Shown here: positions 12,797 to 24,668 of the stretch, piece after piece | How the letters are laid out: each line of letters opens with the position of its first letter | How positions within the stretch are numbered: the first letter of the stretch is position 1 | Assembly (NCBI GenBank): GCA_030248295.1 | Contig: JASANH010000938.1 | Coordinates: forward strand, 744,001 to 808,000 | Direction of reading: 5' to 3' | Origin: Mesodorylaimus sp. YZB2_4 | Lineage: Eukaryota > Nematoda > Enoplea > Dorylaimida > Dorylaimidae | DNA length: 64,000 nucleotides | Notes under the pieces: model-generated | The model's database searches: none | What the model was told of the DNA's origin: nothing | Seen by the model: only the letters and a program-made list of their open reading frames with translations | Program-made: the position numbers and the translations under genes

Positions 12797-15700
12797 CTAT
12801 TCACAAAAACGCACCGTCTTCCTCGGCATTGTACACGAATGGTCAGTGTTGGGCGAGCGCACTGGGGTCTGCTTCTGATACCTAAGCTCATTCCCACCGT
12901 ACCCCAAGCTCTGTAGATACTCGACAACGTAGTCATTTTTCGTTTTCTGGCAGCTATCATCTTTGCGATTTCGAGGCAATGAAAATCGGCCGAAACTGCG
13001 CGTGAAAAATCGCCCAGTACCTTGACTGGTTTCTGATCGAGGACTGGCACAATTGACATTTTGTTGCTGGCGTTGAAATTGTTGCATTCGTTGCTCAGCG
13101 TGAAATTTCGACATGAGCCATAAATCGAATTTGATCTCCGCCTCTGAGGAGGCCGACAATGGGGGTGGTGAGGAGGGCGTAGGGGCGGGCAGTGATAGAT
13201 GGCCGGGTCGTTGTTTGATCCCAGGACACCCGTTGCTATCCCCAACCGGGGCAGGTGCGCTGACGTGACCTCGACTGGTTACCGTATTCAACGAACTCTC
13301 CGAGCCACCCGCCGCGTCCTGCACGCAAGGAGGCACCATGAGTAGCTTTCGTTCTTCCATGGCGTCCATCCGTTTGGCGTGAACTCGCCTCGAGAGACCG
13401 CAATCGCGGTGCATTGTCGTAAAATAGCCTTCTCGATCACACGAGAAATTCGAATCGACGAATGATGAGACGTCCGACTGAGGAGACGAGTTCGACGTAT
13501 CCCGCGATGCTGGCTTGGGCCCCACTCTGGCTTTGCACTTATCCTTGTCGCTGCTGGGTGTCTTGACGATGCCATGAATCACGGTCTTTTCAGGAAGTGG
13601 ACGGCGTTGGTGCGCGTCGTCTCGGACACACTCGTCGGGATATTCCAGTTGGTAGCCTTGACGGTACCAGCCATTGACCTTGCTGAAATGAGGGGAAACA
13701 ATGCAGATGATCAGAAGGCCCAGGGCAAAAGGATAACCGAGTTGACATCATGTGCTCCCATTCCAGGCATAGGGGACACCTAGGCAGGACCAATAACTTA
13801 CTTTTCACTAAAATCCAGGGAAGCTAACGAAATAATTGACGGGGGTCTCAATTTCTTTCCACAACTCGAATAGGCCGAATCTCGAGAACTGGACGAAGAC
13901 AGCTTACTGAATCGTTGATCAGTCTCACTGAGCGGCGGACAGTCCCGTAATTGAGCAGCCACATGAATCACCTGCGATGCGGTCGAAATGGGCAGACTCG
14001 ATTTGGGTTTCCAGACATAATTCCGTTGAAATCCCAGCGACGATGACGTACTTCGATTCTCCGCGTCCTCATCATCAGCCCATTTCAATTCTTCACCTCC
14101 CGCTGCCACGCCTAATCGAGGCGGTAATGGAGGCGGCGAAGGCGCGTATACGAGTTCCGGTGCAGTTGAATTCATCGCAGCTGGTTTCTCTTTTTTCGAT
14201 CTCCTTAAACTGGCCGATCTCTGAAAAAATTGTTTCAATCCTTTAATGGCGGAATTGCCATTTTTCTGGCTGGCCTTGAATTCGTCGTATTCTCCGTGTC
14301 CAGACGATACAATAGCCGAATCGGAGTGGATCGATGACGACATTTCGTTCTTCGTCGAGTAATAGGACGACGAGTCCCCTTGGTCACCTTTTACATCCCC
14401 ACTCTTGATCGGCGTAGACACGGCAACGGGAGGCGATAACACTCGTTTATTATCCTTTTTCAATCGACGTAACGATGAGAAGAAATTGCCCGTTGCCAAA
14501 AATCGGTTACTTTTCCGTCGATAAAATGGAGCGAATTCATAAACCACTTCATTCGCGATCGAATCACCCGTCGTGCCAGTCGAGAAATCGACCTGCTTCA
14601 CTTTCTTAACCTCTTCTAAATCCAATCGATTGCAATTAGTCATACTCATCGTTTTTCCACACTCTGTTCTCTCCAAAACGCAACCGACGATCGTGTTGCG
14701 ACGAGTCGAGCGGTTGGAACGAGTCGGCTTCGACTGACGTTGTTTGACAATCTCCTCGTTCTCTCGCCCGCCACACTCCTTGGCTGCTGGCCGTCGAATA
14801 ATTTCCGCGTACTGAGCACTCTTTCTTAATTTGGAAGATCGTTGAAATGCACTCGTATCAATTGCGATTACGGATGCAGCATTGGCGGGGGGAATCGGGA
14901 ATGAAGTTGACCGTATTTCAGGAACGAGACTCGACGCTTGGTCTCCTTCTGACGCGCACTTTTGCCCTGAACTTCTTAATGTGGAAATTTCACTGATGTG
15001 GGCAATTTTCGGCCATGTCGTTGCATCAGTCTCACTCGTAAATTCTCCTTCCGCCGAGCACTCTTCTCGCTGTTGCAAGTGGCACCCGAGACCACTATCG
15101 ACTACCGATGCCGATTCCTGTCGCACTAAATTAGTCGTTGAACTCGGACGACGGACAAGTTTCGACGATTCCTTGTCCTCGATTATTGCCTGAAATGGCA
15201 AAAACGAAAATACGATTAGGCACTTACAAACTAGGCGGGTCTAGGATAACGTTCCCAATTATATGGTGCGTGTCCGACAGATAACAAGACGAGGTCGACT
15301 CAAAAGAATGCAAAACTCAAAAAACCATCCAAAAGTCTCTAAAACTGGACTATAATCATAAATTTCCTAGTTACCTCTTCAAATACCATTCAACCAGGAA
15401 AACCTGTCTCAAACAATGAGCAATAAGACGAAAATGAGGACACAGAAACTGGACAATTTTGAAGTAATTAAGTCGAGACGCTCAATTCGTGTCTGGCTCC
15501 TTAAAACAGGCTAGATTCTTCACTAGATTTTACCTAATAAAATGACTGTACGTGTACAAATGCCAAATTGATTGCTTTATTGTTTATTTCTGATCGTATT
15601 TTACCGCATCACTAAGCGCGGGTATGCAATTTCGAACCGCCACGGAGCATTTCCCTTGTATCCTTTTTCATCACAGATCTTCCCTCACTGCCTCCCGACT

Positions 15701-17845
15701 GGACACAAGATCTGCTGCAGGGCAAACAACACGCCCGCCCGTCCATACTACTTCACACAAGGGCAACATGTCCTTGAAGACGTTCGGGTTGTCAAATTTC
15801 AAATTTTTGTCCAAACATCCGCCCCGCCGAACTCGAGGTGCCTATTTGACGAGACATCGTCCGCTGCCCGCACACTGTCTATTATCCCCTGTGATATGTA
15901 TTTTATGAACTAGCGCAGATGTTTTTTGGGCCCATCTGTATTTCTATCCATTACTGGTTTCAAAAATACATTAACATGGGATCGTTTTTTGGCTGGAGTC
16001 CCCTTTGCGTCGAACGGAGTCAATTTAGGGACGAGTCTTGCATCTAATACGATAATGATGAGCAAGGTACGTGGCGCACCAGAGTCCTCTGTAATCATCA
16101 TAAAAGCCCTACGACCCCCAATATTTACAAACAAACAAAGACCCTGCGAGTCGCAGTGTTTGATTAAGCGAAAGAGGATCTGCGATGTCATTTGTTTAGC
16201 TGTCCACGAGAGACGGTATTGACGGAAACGACCCTCCTGTGCAGTCCAATGCTCGACCAGGCAACGAAAACGATCCCTTGGACCTAGTATTTTTTTAAAA
16301 ATTTACTGCGGTCTCAGACGCTAGACATAAATAACTAACCAGATCCCTCATAATCTACCAGATGCACAGTGCAGTTTGCACGATGAGGCGAGAATGATGT
16401 ATGAATGCCGAGCACACCACTTCGTACGATCTGTCAGTACGGCCGTAGTAGACGAAGAAAAACGGATGGCCTATACCAGGGTGACACGCAATGGACAACA
16501 CCGTGTCCCCTACGAGTGACAGTGGCAGATGTTTGACGCGTTCGGGTATGCTATTTGTCCCCCCCACCCTTTGATGAGGGTATAAAAAATGTGGACGGGA
16601 AATGTGAGAAACTGCGGAGCCTGTTCGTGAGGGGGTGTTCGTGGCACCCACTATTAACACACGATACATAACACATGTACATACCAAAGTAGCGCCACCA
16701 CGAACAGACGGTTGTGTTGTCCCACTTGGCCGGATTTGATCCGTTTGTGTAGAACAGTGTTCAACAGCTGGCCAATTCGACGAACGGATTCGTTTTTTCG
16801 ATGGGTCTTTATCGGCTGCCTCATAAAGGCTGGCGATAGGCCATGAACGAGTGAACGGCGTAAATAATCTGTACCCTCGATCTTTGTCCTCGTTCTCGCC
16901 ATTGTCAACGCTTTGAAAATGCTTTTTTACACTTGTATAACGAATCAGGCCCAACGGAGAGTCTAAAAAAGAAAAACCTTCGGCACAGATAAGGAACAAA
17001 GATGCTTACGTAAGTTGGACCCTGCAATCAGTTTGCCCCAGCACGCCTATTGTGTATTTTGAACCAAACAAAGCCACTGTGACGAGTCAGTGTTCTTATC
17101 TCGAAGAAATCTCAAAGAGGCCAGCAGTTGGTTGTTTACGATAGACCTTGAACCAAGATCAATGGAGACAGGAGTTCCCTTGCCATTCATGCGGGTTGAA
17201 ATGAAGACTTTTTTAATTGCACTTACTACTTTTTGCCGCTTTCTTGCCCAACAGCGAGTCGGCATGGGCTTGGAGAAGTTGAGCACGAGAGTTGAGTCGT
17301 TGACTTTGTTCTGCGATCTTGTCGATTTCGGTTGACAAGTGTTGGAAGACGGTGCCGGCCTGCCTTGTCACATGGGACAACTGTCGAATTAAAGTTACGA
17401 ATGCGATTTGGGCGCGGCCATTGAAAACGACGTCGGCAGCTGTCGATGTCGTTAATGAGCCGTTCGTTCTCGCGGTTGAGATGGGCATTTGATTGGATGG
17501 CAATAATAAAGGCGCCAATGATGCCGATGCTTCGGAGGCCATAGAAATTTGCACCCGTTCCTTGTCGTCGTTTACAGATGCCGATGGCGAAGGTCGTGTG
17601 CAGGAATAGCGATTAAGGTCACAAACGGTGTCTTCGTCGCCTTCCGTCTGCCCGCCATCTTGTTGTTGTCTGCACAGCCAAGACACCGCTAAATCTTTGC
17701 GGGCAAGATCGGGTTTCGTAGAAAATCTCGTAAATATCGAATTGGATGTTTCGCGTTCCTCGCTCGGACTGTGTCCAGTAGCGGGCAACGGAGACTTGGC
17801 CGACTCGTCAATACAGTCAACCGTCGGCAGCATAATAAAAGGCAT
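12797..17845 (-). CDS. NHS / GUK-holder-like protein with WAVE-homology domain
   Basis: Four exons read on the minus strand: 17845-17227, 16962-16685, 15189-13802 and 13682-12797; total 3171 nt, 1056 residues, with matching phase at every junction. An in-frame TAA sits two codons upstream of the ATG at 17845. Exon 1 ends with a helical segment (VTLIRQLSHVTRQAG ... LNSRAQLLQAHADSL, about residues 143-202) that resembles the WAVE-homology domain of WASF and Nance-Horan (NHS) proteins. Exon 2 carries a segment LFTPFTRSWPIASLYEAA, recalling the RPPxxVxELH stretch that follows that domain in NHS. The remainder is low-complexity, Ser/Arg-rich and probably disordered, with basic Ser clusters (SASLRRSKKEK), a Pro run (PSPPPLPPR) and the ordered-looking KVNGWYRQGYQLEYPDE at the last junction. 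NHS/GUK-holder proteins regulate actin remodelling and junctions and bind Dlg/Scribble scaffolds. The family call rests on the N-terminal region only. Confidence 0.68.
15190..16684 (-). other. Intron 2 of the NHS-like gene (1.5 kb)
   Basis: Phase-0 intron between the second and third exons (donor GTATGT at 16684-16679, acceptor CAG just above 15189). Several open frames of 80-110 codons occur on both strands (for example 15572-15913 plus), but none shows a domain or splice context. An additional alternatively used exon cannot be excluded. Confidence 0.55.
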
Positions 17846-19025
17846 GGGGAATTAAATTGATAACCTGATCCAAATCGTTACGCAGTCAGTCTTGGCTGTG
17901 TATAAAAAATCAGAATGCGCAGTCAGCACGTCGCAGGTCGACCCTCAATTTAATCCAGTCATTAATTATAAATTAGACCTCGCTTACCTGAATAGGACAA
18001 ATGTCCAGGGGTTGCTCGCAACCACCGCACGGATCCGGTCGTGTCAGTGACGAGGCACGCTGGTCGTCAACGCAGGAGCAGGAGCGAGGTCGAATACTCG
18101 CGGTGTGACCATGTACGGGAGTAGTACGTGGTCAGGTACGGTGGCCGGTAAGGCGCCTACAATAAGCAGCCTCCGTAAATCGAGCGAGTAGGCAGGTGCG
18201 GCTCCCGTCGGCGTTGGCCTAATTCGTCGCAGAACACAATGAGCCAAAGGCGAATTGTAAAGAGACTCGACGTCGGGGCGGTCCAGGGGTGACCAACGGT
18301 CAAACACGCAATGTCCAATTCAACAGGCCCCGTCACCAAAATGGAAATCGAGTCACGTGCAACAGACGCTCATCTACGAAGATTGGTTTGTGGGCGCCGG
18401 ATAAATGTCCATACTGTAGCCGCACCAGGAAAAATGACGAATTTACGAAATCCTGAAACAGTAGGCCCCAATGAATTGCAAGACGGGGGCAAGTATCTCG
18501 TATATAGACAAGCTGCGAAGCCATTCGAGGGTTCGTAGGCAATGGTCATGCGGCTACGTTGCTTTTCATTGCATAGACAAAGAACTAAATTCACATAGGC
18601 TCGCACCCTCACTGGCAAAATATTTAATCACCGTCGGCGCCGGAGTCAAAACAAAAGCTAGCTAGCAATCAGGCTACTGAACAAAGTAGGCGGCGAAAAA
18701 CAAGACACCTAGCATTTGGAATTAATTGACGTGGAAGTTGCATGTATTGGTGCTCCGCCTGAAAGACGAGACAGACACGGACGTTACCTACCACTAACCT
18801 ACTGCTAACAACCGCTGCTGTTCACTGGCGCTCTTAAATATTTCCGCGTTTTAGCAGACATCCGATCTTCAGGTTCGTCGGCAGCTGCTACAACGCGGGA
18901 AAAAATTCTGTTGCCTACAAAAAATCAAATTCTGTTCACATCGGAAAAAGGAGGCATTTCAAACATCGGTTTTGCGCAATTCAGGTGATCGAATCGTCGG
19001 AAAGTGCGAACTCAAGCTAGACAGA
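17846..19025. other. Shared 5' region between divergent NHS-like and PRPS genes
   Basis: About 1.2 kb separates the minus-strand start at 17845 from the plus-strand ATG at 19026. It presumably contains both promoters and any non-coding first exons. I see no conserved promoter element I could name and no convincing coding sequence; short frames such as 18044-18307 look random. Confidence 0.5.
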
Positions 19026-21073
19026 ATGGTAAGTAACCTAGCTATGGCAGAGTGGAAAAGTACGATTTGACTGTAGCCATTGACTATAGGGTAGATACAC
19101 AAGAGGGACGTACTGTTCTGTCTGTGTGTGTATACAGAACTATTGTACCTACGTGGTATTGGTTTATGGCGTAGGCTTTATGTGCCGTACTAACGATAGC
19201 TTGGTGTTCCCTGTGGAACATGTAGTTAGATACGTACCCATCGGTGTCGACGTAATCAATAGCCTATGTTGATCCCCTAATTTTCAGGCAGTTTTTAACC
19301 CTCTCTAACCAATCCAGGAATAAATCTGGCTAATTTGGTAGTGCTGGATTGTCGTGGATATCTGAGTTGTACTCTAGGATCGAGGGACTTCGAAGTGCAT
19401 GGGCACTTTCAGCTACATCTTTGGGTCAAAAACACTTTCCAAGAGACACAGCTATCCCGCAGACTGGACATGACAGACGGATCGTAGGACTAGTGACAGA
19501 TTCTTTCCCGGTAGTCGGCCTACTCGTCATTTCTCCCTTTGTTCCAGGCATCTTTTTCGAATAACAAGCCAGTTTGGATCTTATCTCACGAATCGCAAAC
19601 GGAATTAGCACTTAAAGTGGTCGAAGAATGCAGGACTCGGATGGCCGATGTCGGCACAGAGGTATGTGCGAGTCTGTTTCTGCTCGATTCTTACAATGTT
19701 TTTTTTTGTTTTACAGATTCCGCGTCAATTGGAATTCAAAGACGTCCTGCAATGGAAGAAATTCAACGACGGATTTCCCGATCTCTTTATCAGAGATGTG
19801 AAAGAAATGGCTGGCAAAGATGGTATGAATCAAATCTAATCTCATCAAATCTTTTAATTTGTGTTTTTTTAGTGATATTCATCGCATCTTTTCACACGGT
19901 CGACGTGATTTTCGAGCAGATCAGCATGCTTTATCAAATCCCTCGCTATTTGGTCCATTCATTCACGGTCATATTGCCCTACTTTCCCACTGGGACCATG
20001 GAAAGAATCGATCTGGAAGGTGAGTGATTCCGTCCTCTCCTTGTTGGGGCATATCTCATTAATCTCTCTCCGTAGGCCAAGTCGCGACGGCTAAAGTGAA
20101 CGCCTGATTCCACGATCTAGGCATTATTTTTTCGATGAATCTTATCTCTTTGATTCTAGACTCTGGCAACATTGTTGTCCGATATTCCACCTACAGCTCG
20201 CGGGCCAACGCAGATAATGATTTTCGATATTCACGCGCTTCAAGAACGCTTTTATTTTAGTAGCAAGGTTATTCCAAGGTGAGTTTATGTTTTTATTGTT
20301 TATTTTCGTCAAATATTCTAATTTGGCAGATTGGAAACAGCAATACAGTTGGCCGAGAAGGCAATTAGAGAAGCCTATGCAGCGGACATAGCCATTGCGT
20401 TTCCCGACGATGGGGCGCACAAAAGATTTCATCGCCTGTTTCCCGATGAGTGGCCTCGAATCGTGTGTTCGAAAACTCGAGACGGCAATAAGCGAGTGAT
20501 CAGAATCAAAGAAGGTACGAGGGGGTGCCCTGTCATGACTGCCCATCCCCTGAATCACACAATAGACGGGCCTGGTGTGGCGGGGAATACTCATCTCACA
20601 ACGGACCCCCATCAGAATACCAGCCAAACCCGAACGTGCTGATTGTGCACACTGACGAGGATCAGGCAAACATGCGATTCCCCTGCTTATCGAAGCGTGA
20701 ATTTTCAGGCGACCCCGCGGGCAAGAACGTTGTCATTATCGACGACCTGGTTCAAAGTGGCGGGACCTTATTGGAAGCTGGCAAGGTACTGTTCCCGCCC
20801 AGTTCATAGACATAATTGTAACTTCCATTTTAGGCCTTTCGAACAGCAAATGCGAGCACTGTCAGCGCCTACGTCACTCATCCCGTCTTCCCGCAAGAAT
20901 CGTGGCGGCAATTTGTCAGAGACGGAAAAGGCAAGGAAACCCCGTTCGATAACTTTTGGATCACGGACTCCCTACCGCACGCTGATGCTATCGGGCGGCA
21001 CCCTCCTTTCAAAGTACTCAGCCTGTCGAGTGTTATCGCCACGACCTTACTAGGCTTCGATCTGCAATATTGA
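19026..21073 (+). CDS. Ribose-phosphate diphosphokinase, class II (plant PRS3/4-like)
   Basis: Makes PRPP from ribose 5-phosphate and ATP for nucleotide and NAD synthesis. Nine exons: 19026-19028 (the ATG is the last codon of its exon), 19548-19661, 19717-19822, 19873-20019, 20076-20095 (20 nt), 20160-20278, 20330-20514, 20709-20785, 20834-21073; total 1011 nt, 336 residues. The sequence follows the plant class II enzymes rather than the animal PRPS1/2 class: [74 protein letters not shown]. The PRPP-binding loop is [14 protein letters not shown] and a plant-like FWITDS motif lies near the C-terminus. Class II enzymes are reported to be free of phosphate activation and ADP inhibition and to use broader nucleotide donors. 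No transit peptide is evident. Nine spliced exons argue for a long-resident nuclear gene. It ends 115 nt from the TAF12 stop. Confidence 0.92.
19029..19547 (+). other. Intron 1 of the class II PRPS gene
   Basis: 519-nt intron directly after the initiator ATG (ATG followed by GTAAGT). It ends with a pyrimidine-rich tract and GTTCCAG. A first intron of this kind, larger than the others in the gene, can carry regulatory sequence, but I see no specific element. Confidence 0.75.
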
Positions 21074-21180
21074 AGTGCCCACGAAGGCAAATCTCGTCTA
21101 TTAGCCACAGAACACAAAAGTTTGACAGATTTAGAAATACATGCTTCACGCTGGCATATTTCATTAACAGGCCGAGAAAG

Positions 21181-21186
21181 TTTATT
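21181..21186 (-). promoter_or_regulatory. Candidate polyadenylation signal of TAF12
   Basis: The minus strand reads AATAAA two bases beyond the TAF12 stop codon (stop at 21191-21189). If used, cleavage would fall inside the 115-nt gap shared with the convergent PRPS gene, giving a very short 3' UTR. Position and strand fit, but no transcript evidence is available. Confidence 0.4.
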
Positions 21187-21188
21187 CT

Positions 21189-23196
21189 TTAAATCTTTTT
21201 CAACGTTTTCTTGATCAGAGCCGTACGCTGAAATGTAAGAGAATTGTGCAAAGTAGGCTTATAAGAAGTAGAAGACCTTACCTGTTTGTGAGCATCGGTT
21301 ATGCACGCTTTCTTGTACGGACGTATATCGTCGGTACCGAAACCGGGAATCCACATGTTCCAGTTACGTTCTACAAACGGACGGTTGTGAATGCTAGCTC
21401 GGAAGGGTCCTGTGCTCTTACCTAAACACAGCTGTACATCCTTGACGTCGACGGCACTCGCCTTGCGATGCTTGGCGATTTGACAAGCTCCGGAAACAAC
21501 GCTTTCGATAAACTCGTCGGCGATATGCAACAAGGTCTCCTTGACATCGTCGTCCAGTTGCTCGTACGGGTCCACTTCCCGAACCAAATCATCCAACCGC
21601 TGTTTAGTCAATACCTGAAAACAAGTCGTTGCTAATATGGTGTCACAACGGAGAGTGGCAGCTCGTATTGAGAATGGTTGCAAAATGTTCCAGCGGAAAA
21701 TCTTGGCCTATCAGTGGCCGATCAGACACCCCACAAAATCGACACCACTGCTTCTCGTAAGGGCCTGCCGATAAACTGCATTTGGCCCTTGTGTCAATAG
21801 CTAGCCATCGCTGCCCACCCGGCCATTTTCCAAAATGTAATCTATGCCGTCGAGGAACACTATGCGATCACTCGCAACATCGAAGCACTGAGCGACGTTG
21901 CCATATCAGTTACAGGCCACTTACCTGACTCGAATCCGACTGCACTCCAGAAGAGCCAGCAGCTCCCGAATCCGTGATCGCATTCGAGGCCGACCCCCCG
22001 CTGGCAATCGGAGCTGACGATGAGATCGAAGCCGTCGATGGCGATGCAGTGAAACCCGCCGTTTCCGATTTGTTAATGGCCAGATTCGTGGCAGCGAACT
22101 GGACTGCCGAGACCGAGGATACGGAAGAGGGGGACGGTGCTGGCTGTTTCGACATGACGGATGGTTGTTGCGATGCAGTCTGCTGTTGCAATTGCGAAGC
22201 CACGGTCTGCTGTTGGGGCTGTTTATACTGGTACTGGATTTGGGCCTGCGGCTGTTGCTGCTGCGGATTGAGAACTGCTGTCGGCGCCTGCTGCTGCACG
22301 ACGATCGGCTGTTGTTGCAGAATGACCGGACGTTGGTAGACGCCTGAAATGAGTCGGGTGCAACAGTCCTGTATTCCATCCAAACACTTCTGGCCGCACT
22401 CACCTTGACTGGAGTACTGGGCGGGCATCATGAGTCCAGTGTTTGCCGAGGTGGCGATGATCTGCACTTGGGTCGGTGTGGCCATCCTGGTGGCGGCCAC
22501 TTGCTGCAGCACCTGCTGTTGTGGCGACTGTTGCTGCTGTTGTTGCAGGCGGACCAATTGCGGTTGGTGAGTCATCTGCTGTTGTTGGGGCAGAATATGG
22601 GCCGATCGTGGTTGCATGAAAGACTGTTGCGACTGAGCTTGTTGCGGCATCCGATTCTGCTGCTGGACCAAATAGGCGGCGGAGGACGGCGGTTGGGACA
22701 TGGGGGCCCTGGTGGTCGGTATGGCGTTGATACCTACAAAATTGGGACGGCCAGGTTGCTGGGGATGCTGCTGTTGAGTGGGCGATTGGTGTTGTTGATA
22801 AGAGTTGGCCTGTTGTTGGCGATAAGCAAACTGTTGAGTACTATTGTACTGACCGGGTCCGATCACGTAGGGTGGTCCGGAGGGCTGCTGCTGTTGTTGC
22901 GGTTGCTGGTGGTAAGTCATGCCAGCATGCGGCGGTGGCATCGATTGCTGCTGGGTGGGTGTTTGGTGGTGCGACGGCTGCATGCTATGACCGCCTCCTC
23001 CGGACGCGTTGCTGTTATAGCCAGCCTGTGACATGCGGACAGCGGCTAGCTGCTGAGCAGTAGTAACCGTAGTGGCGGGATGACGGAAATAGTGTTCTCG
23101 ACCGTCGCTCTCAGCGTGTCTGAAGTAATCAACCAGACTATGGTCATAGGAACGCGACGGGCGCACTGGCCGATAGTTATACATAGCGAGACCCAC
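21189..23196 (-). CDS. TAF12: TFIID/SAGA subunit TAF12
   Basis: Histone-fold subunit that pairs with TAF4 (TFIID) or ADA1/TADA1 (SAGA). Five exons on the minus strand: 23196-22404, 22343-21925, 21614-21422, 21370-21282, 21227-21189; total 1533 nt, 510 residues. The first ~390 residues are a low-complexity Gln-rich activator-type region (runs such as QQQQQSPQQQ, with Pro, Ser and Met). The TAF12 histone fold occupies about residues 405-470: LTKQRLDDLVREVDPYEQLD, IADEFIESVV, KHRKASAVDVKDVQLCL. The tail has the hallmark WNMWIPGFG, IRPYKKACITDAHKQ and RTALIKKT. The histone-fold part is very close to animal TAF12; vertebrate TAF12 is much shorter because it lacks the long Gln-rich extension. The intron at 22403-22344 is 60 nt and stop-free in frame, so retention would add 20 residues without a frameshift. 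Confidence 0.96.
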
Positions 23197-23912
23197 TTTC
23201 GGCCTAGCCGCCTAAGGTGCAAATGAACAGGACGTGCTCAACTTCCAACGCGAACGTGGTAGATGCGCCCATGAATAAAAATAGTCCGTGACACCTTGCA
23301 ACGGACCCGTTACCCCATCCTCGCCCCTGCTCATCCTTCCATGACTACCACGTTGCTAGCCTACATTAGCTACACGCACCTAGCCCCATCGCAAACACGC
23401 CCGTCGTCGCCCTCTAGCTCCATGTTTGCCCAGCCCAGCGGTTCCTTCAATCCAGGCCCCCCGCCATTCGCTCATAGCTAACAAGCGTTATACACGGCGC
23501 GCCAACAGCCAAAGCAAGCTAGAGCACATGCACGTGCAAGCACCCCATTTCCTCTCACGCCCACCATGCACACCAGAATAACACAAGGTACATCGGGGGG
23601 CATACCACACAACACAGGCAATAGGCGGCTTATAAACAACCCTTTACTTCAAACTCATCAAAGCACACACAGAGCCTCAGATCGAGTGGCAAAGTCGCTT
23701 CTCGCCAGCTCGTGATATCAGTCAAGACCGTGACGGACTTGTCAACTTGGGCTAATCAGATCATCATCGGCTCCAGCAATCAATACAAAATGGATAGCTC
23801 ATTAGAAACCATGAACGATATGGACTAGAAAAGTGATAAAATGCAGACTGCTTTGGTCAACTGGCAAGAACTCACTGAGCAAACAACCATTGGTCCATAC
23901 AGATCACCAACT
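23197..23912. other. Intergenic region between TAF12 and TMEM107
   Basis: About 0.7 kb upstream of TAF12 and downstream of TMEM107 (both minus strand). It should contain the TAF12 promoter. The segment 23296-23480 is C-rich on the plus strand. I see no gene or repeat. Confidence 0.5.
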
Positions 23913-24668
23913 TCACATCGTCTTTTTCAAGGCCAAGACACCGATCAGAACTGCCATTTCCAAAACTGCGGGCAACGCTGAACAAAAACCGAATATATAC
24001 CAATACAAATCGCAGTCCCACACGTCCCAAATAAAGAAGGCCAGGGCCACGCAAGCGGCCGCGTGTAAAGCGGTTGCTAAAAAGAAAAAATAGTCTCATT
24101 ATTTCGCAGTGTTGAATACTATCGAGCGAGACTTACATGCCAAACCAGACGAAGGTAAGAACGTCGATATACCGCCAAAAAATCCGAAAATTTCGATCGC
24201 GAAGCATGCCAACGTGAGAGATAAGGCGACGATGAATCTAAAAAGGTAGTGGAAGAAGGAAAGCTTTGGTACAGCAGCTAAACCCTGTCCTAAACAGGCA
24301 GGAAATCTTAACGTTGGGAGGTTTAAATTATTGCCTTTTTTGAACACTATCGTCAAGACCGATGGAAAAAGCCGCTTTTGTCCCAAAAAGATTCAGTCCC
24401 AAACCTTTTTTTTTGAACTTCCTATTCAACCCTGCCAGGACAAAATAAGCCATACTGAATGTCCTTGTCTTCATATTGACGAGCGGTAAATCTCAACGGT
24501 AGGCCAGCTTTTACATTGTCATCCTTAAATCGAAAACGTCTTATCTCTCAAATTATAGACACTCATAAAACCTAATGAAACTCTTACCCTCGACCAAAAA
24601 ATGGCTAAAATCAAAATAAAATGAGCAATTAAAGTCAGGAATCGCGCTGGTACAAGGCCCGAGATCAT
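23913..24668 (-). CDS. TMEM107: Transmembrane protein 107 (ciliary transition zone)
   Basis: Four short exons on the minus strand: 24668-24588, 24523-24456, 24237-24137, 24076-23913; total 414 nt, 137 residues, against about 140 in human. Translation runs SGLVPARFLTLIAHFILI ... IFWSR, then GLPLRFTARQYEDKDIQFIV, LSLTLACFAIEIFGFFGGIS, and finally FFIWDVWDCDLYWYIFGFC followed by SALPAVLEMAV and LALKKTM. Each block has a direct counterpart in vertebrate TMEM107 (FLTLLAH, DIQxxAALSVTLGLFAVELAGF, ERWECTTYWYIFVFCSALPAVTEMA). Four membrane helices are expected. TMEM107 organises MKS-module proteins at the ciliary transition zone, so its presence implies ciliated cells. Single open frames conceal this gene because every exon is short; the phases of all three junctions agree. 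Confidence 0.95.

Noticed and set aside
15572..15913. A 113-codon plus-strand open frame in the NHS-like intron
   Set aside because: There is no domain, no Kozak-like or splice support, and it lies antisense within an intron with good phase-0 ends.
22405..23031. A 208-codon leucine-rich open frame on the plus strand
   Set aside because: It is the antisense of the TAF12 CAG/CAA-rich exon, where CTG/TTG leucine codons arise automatically.
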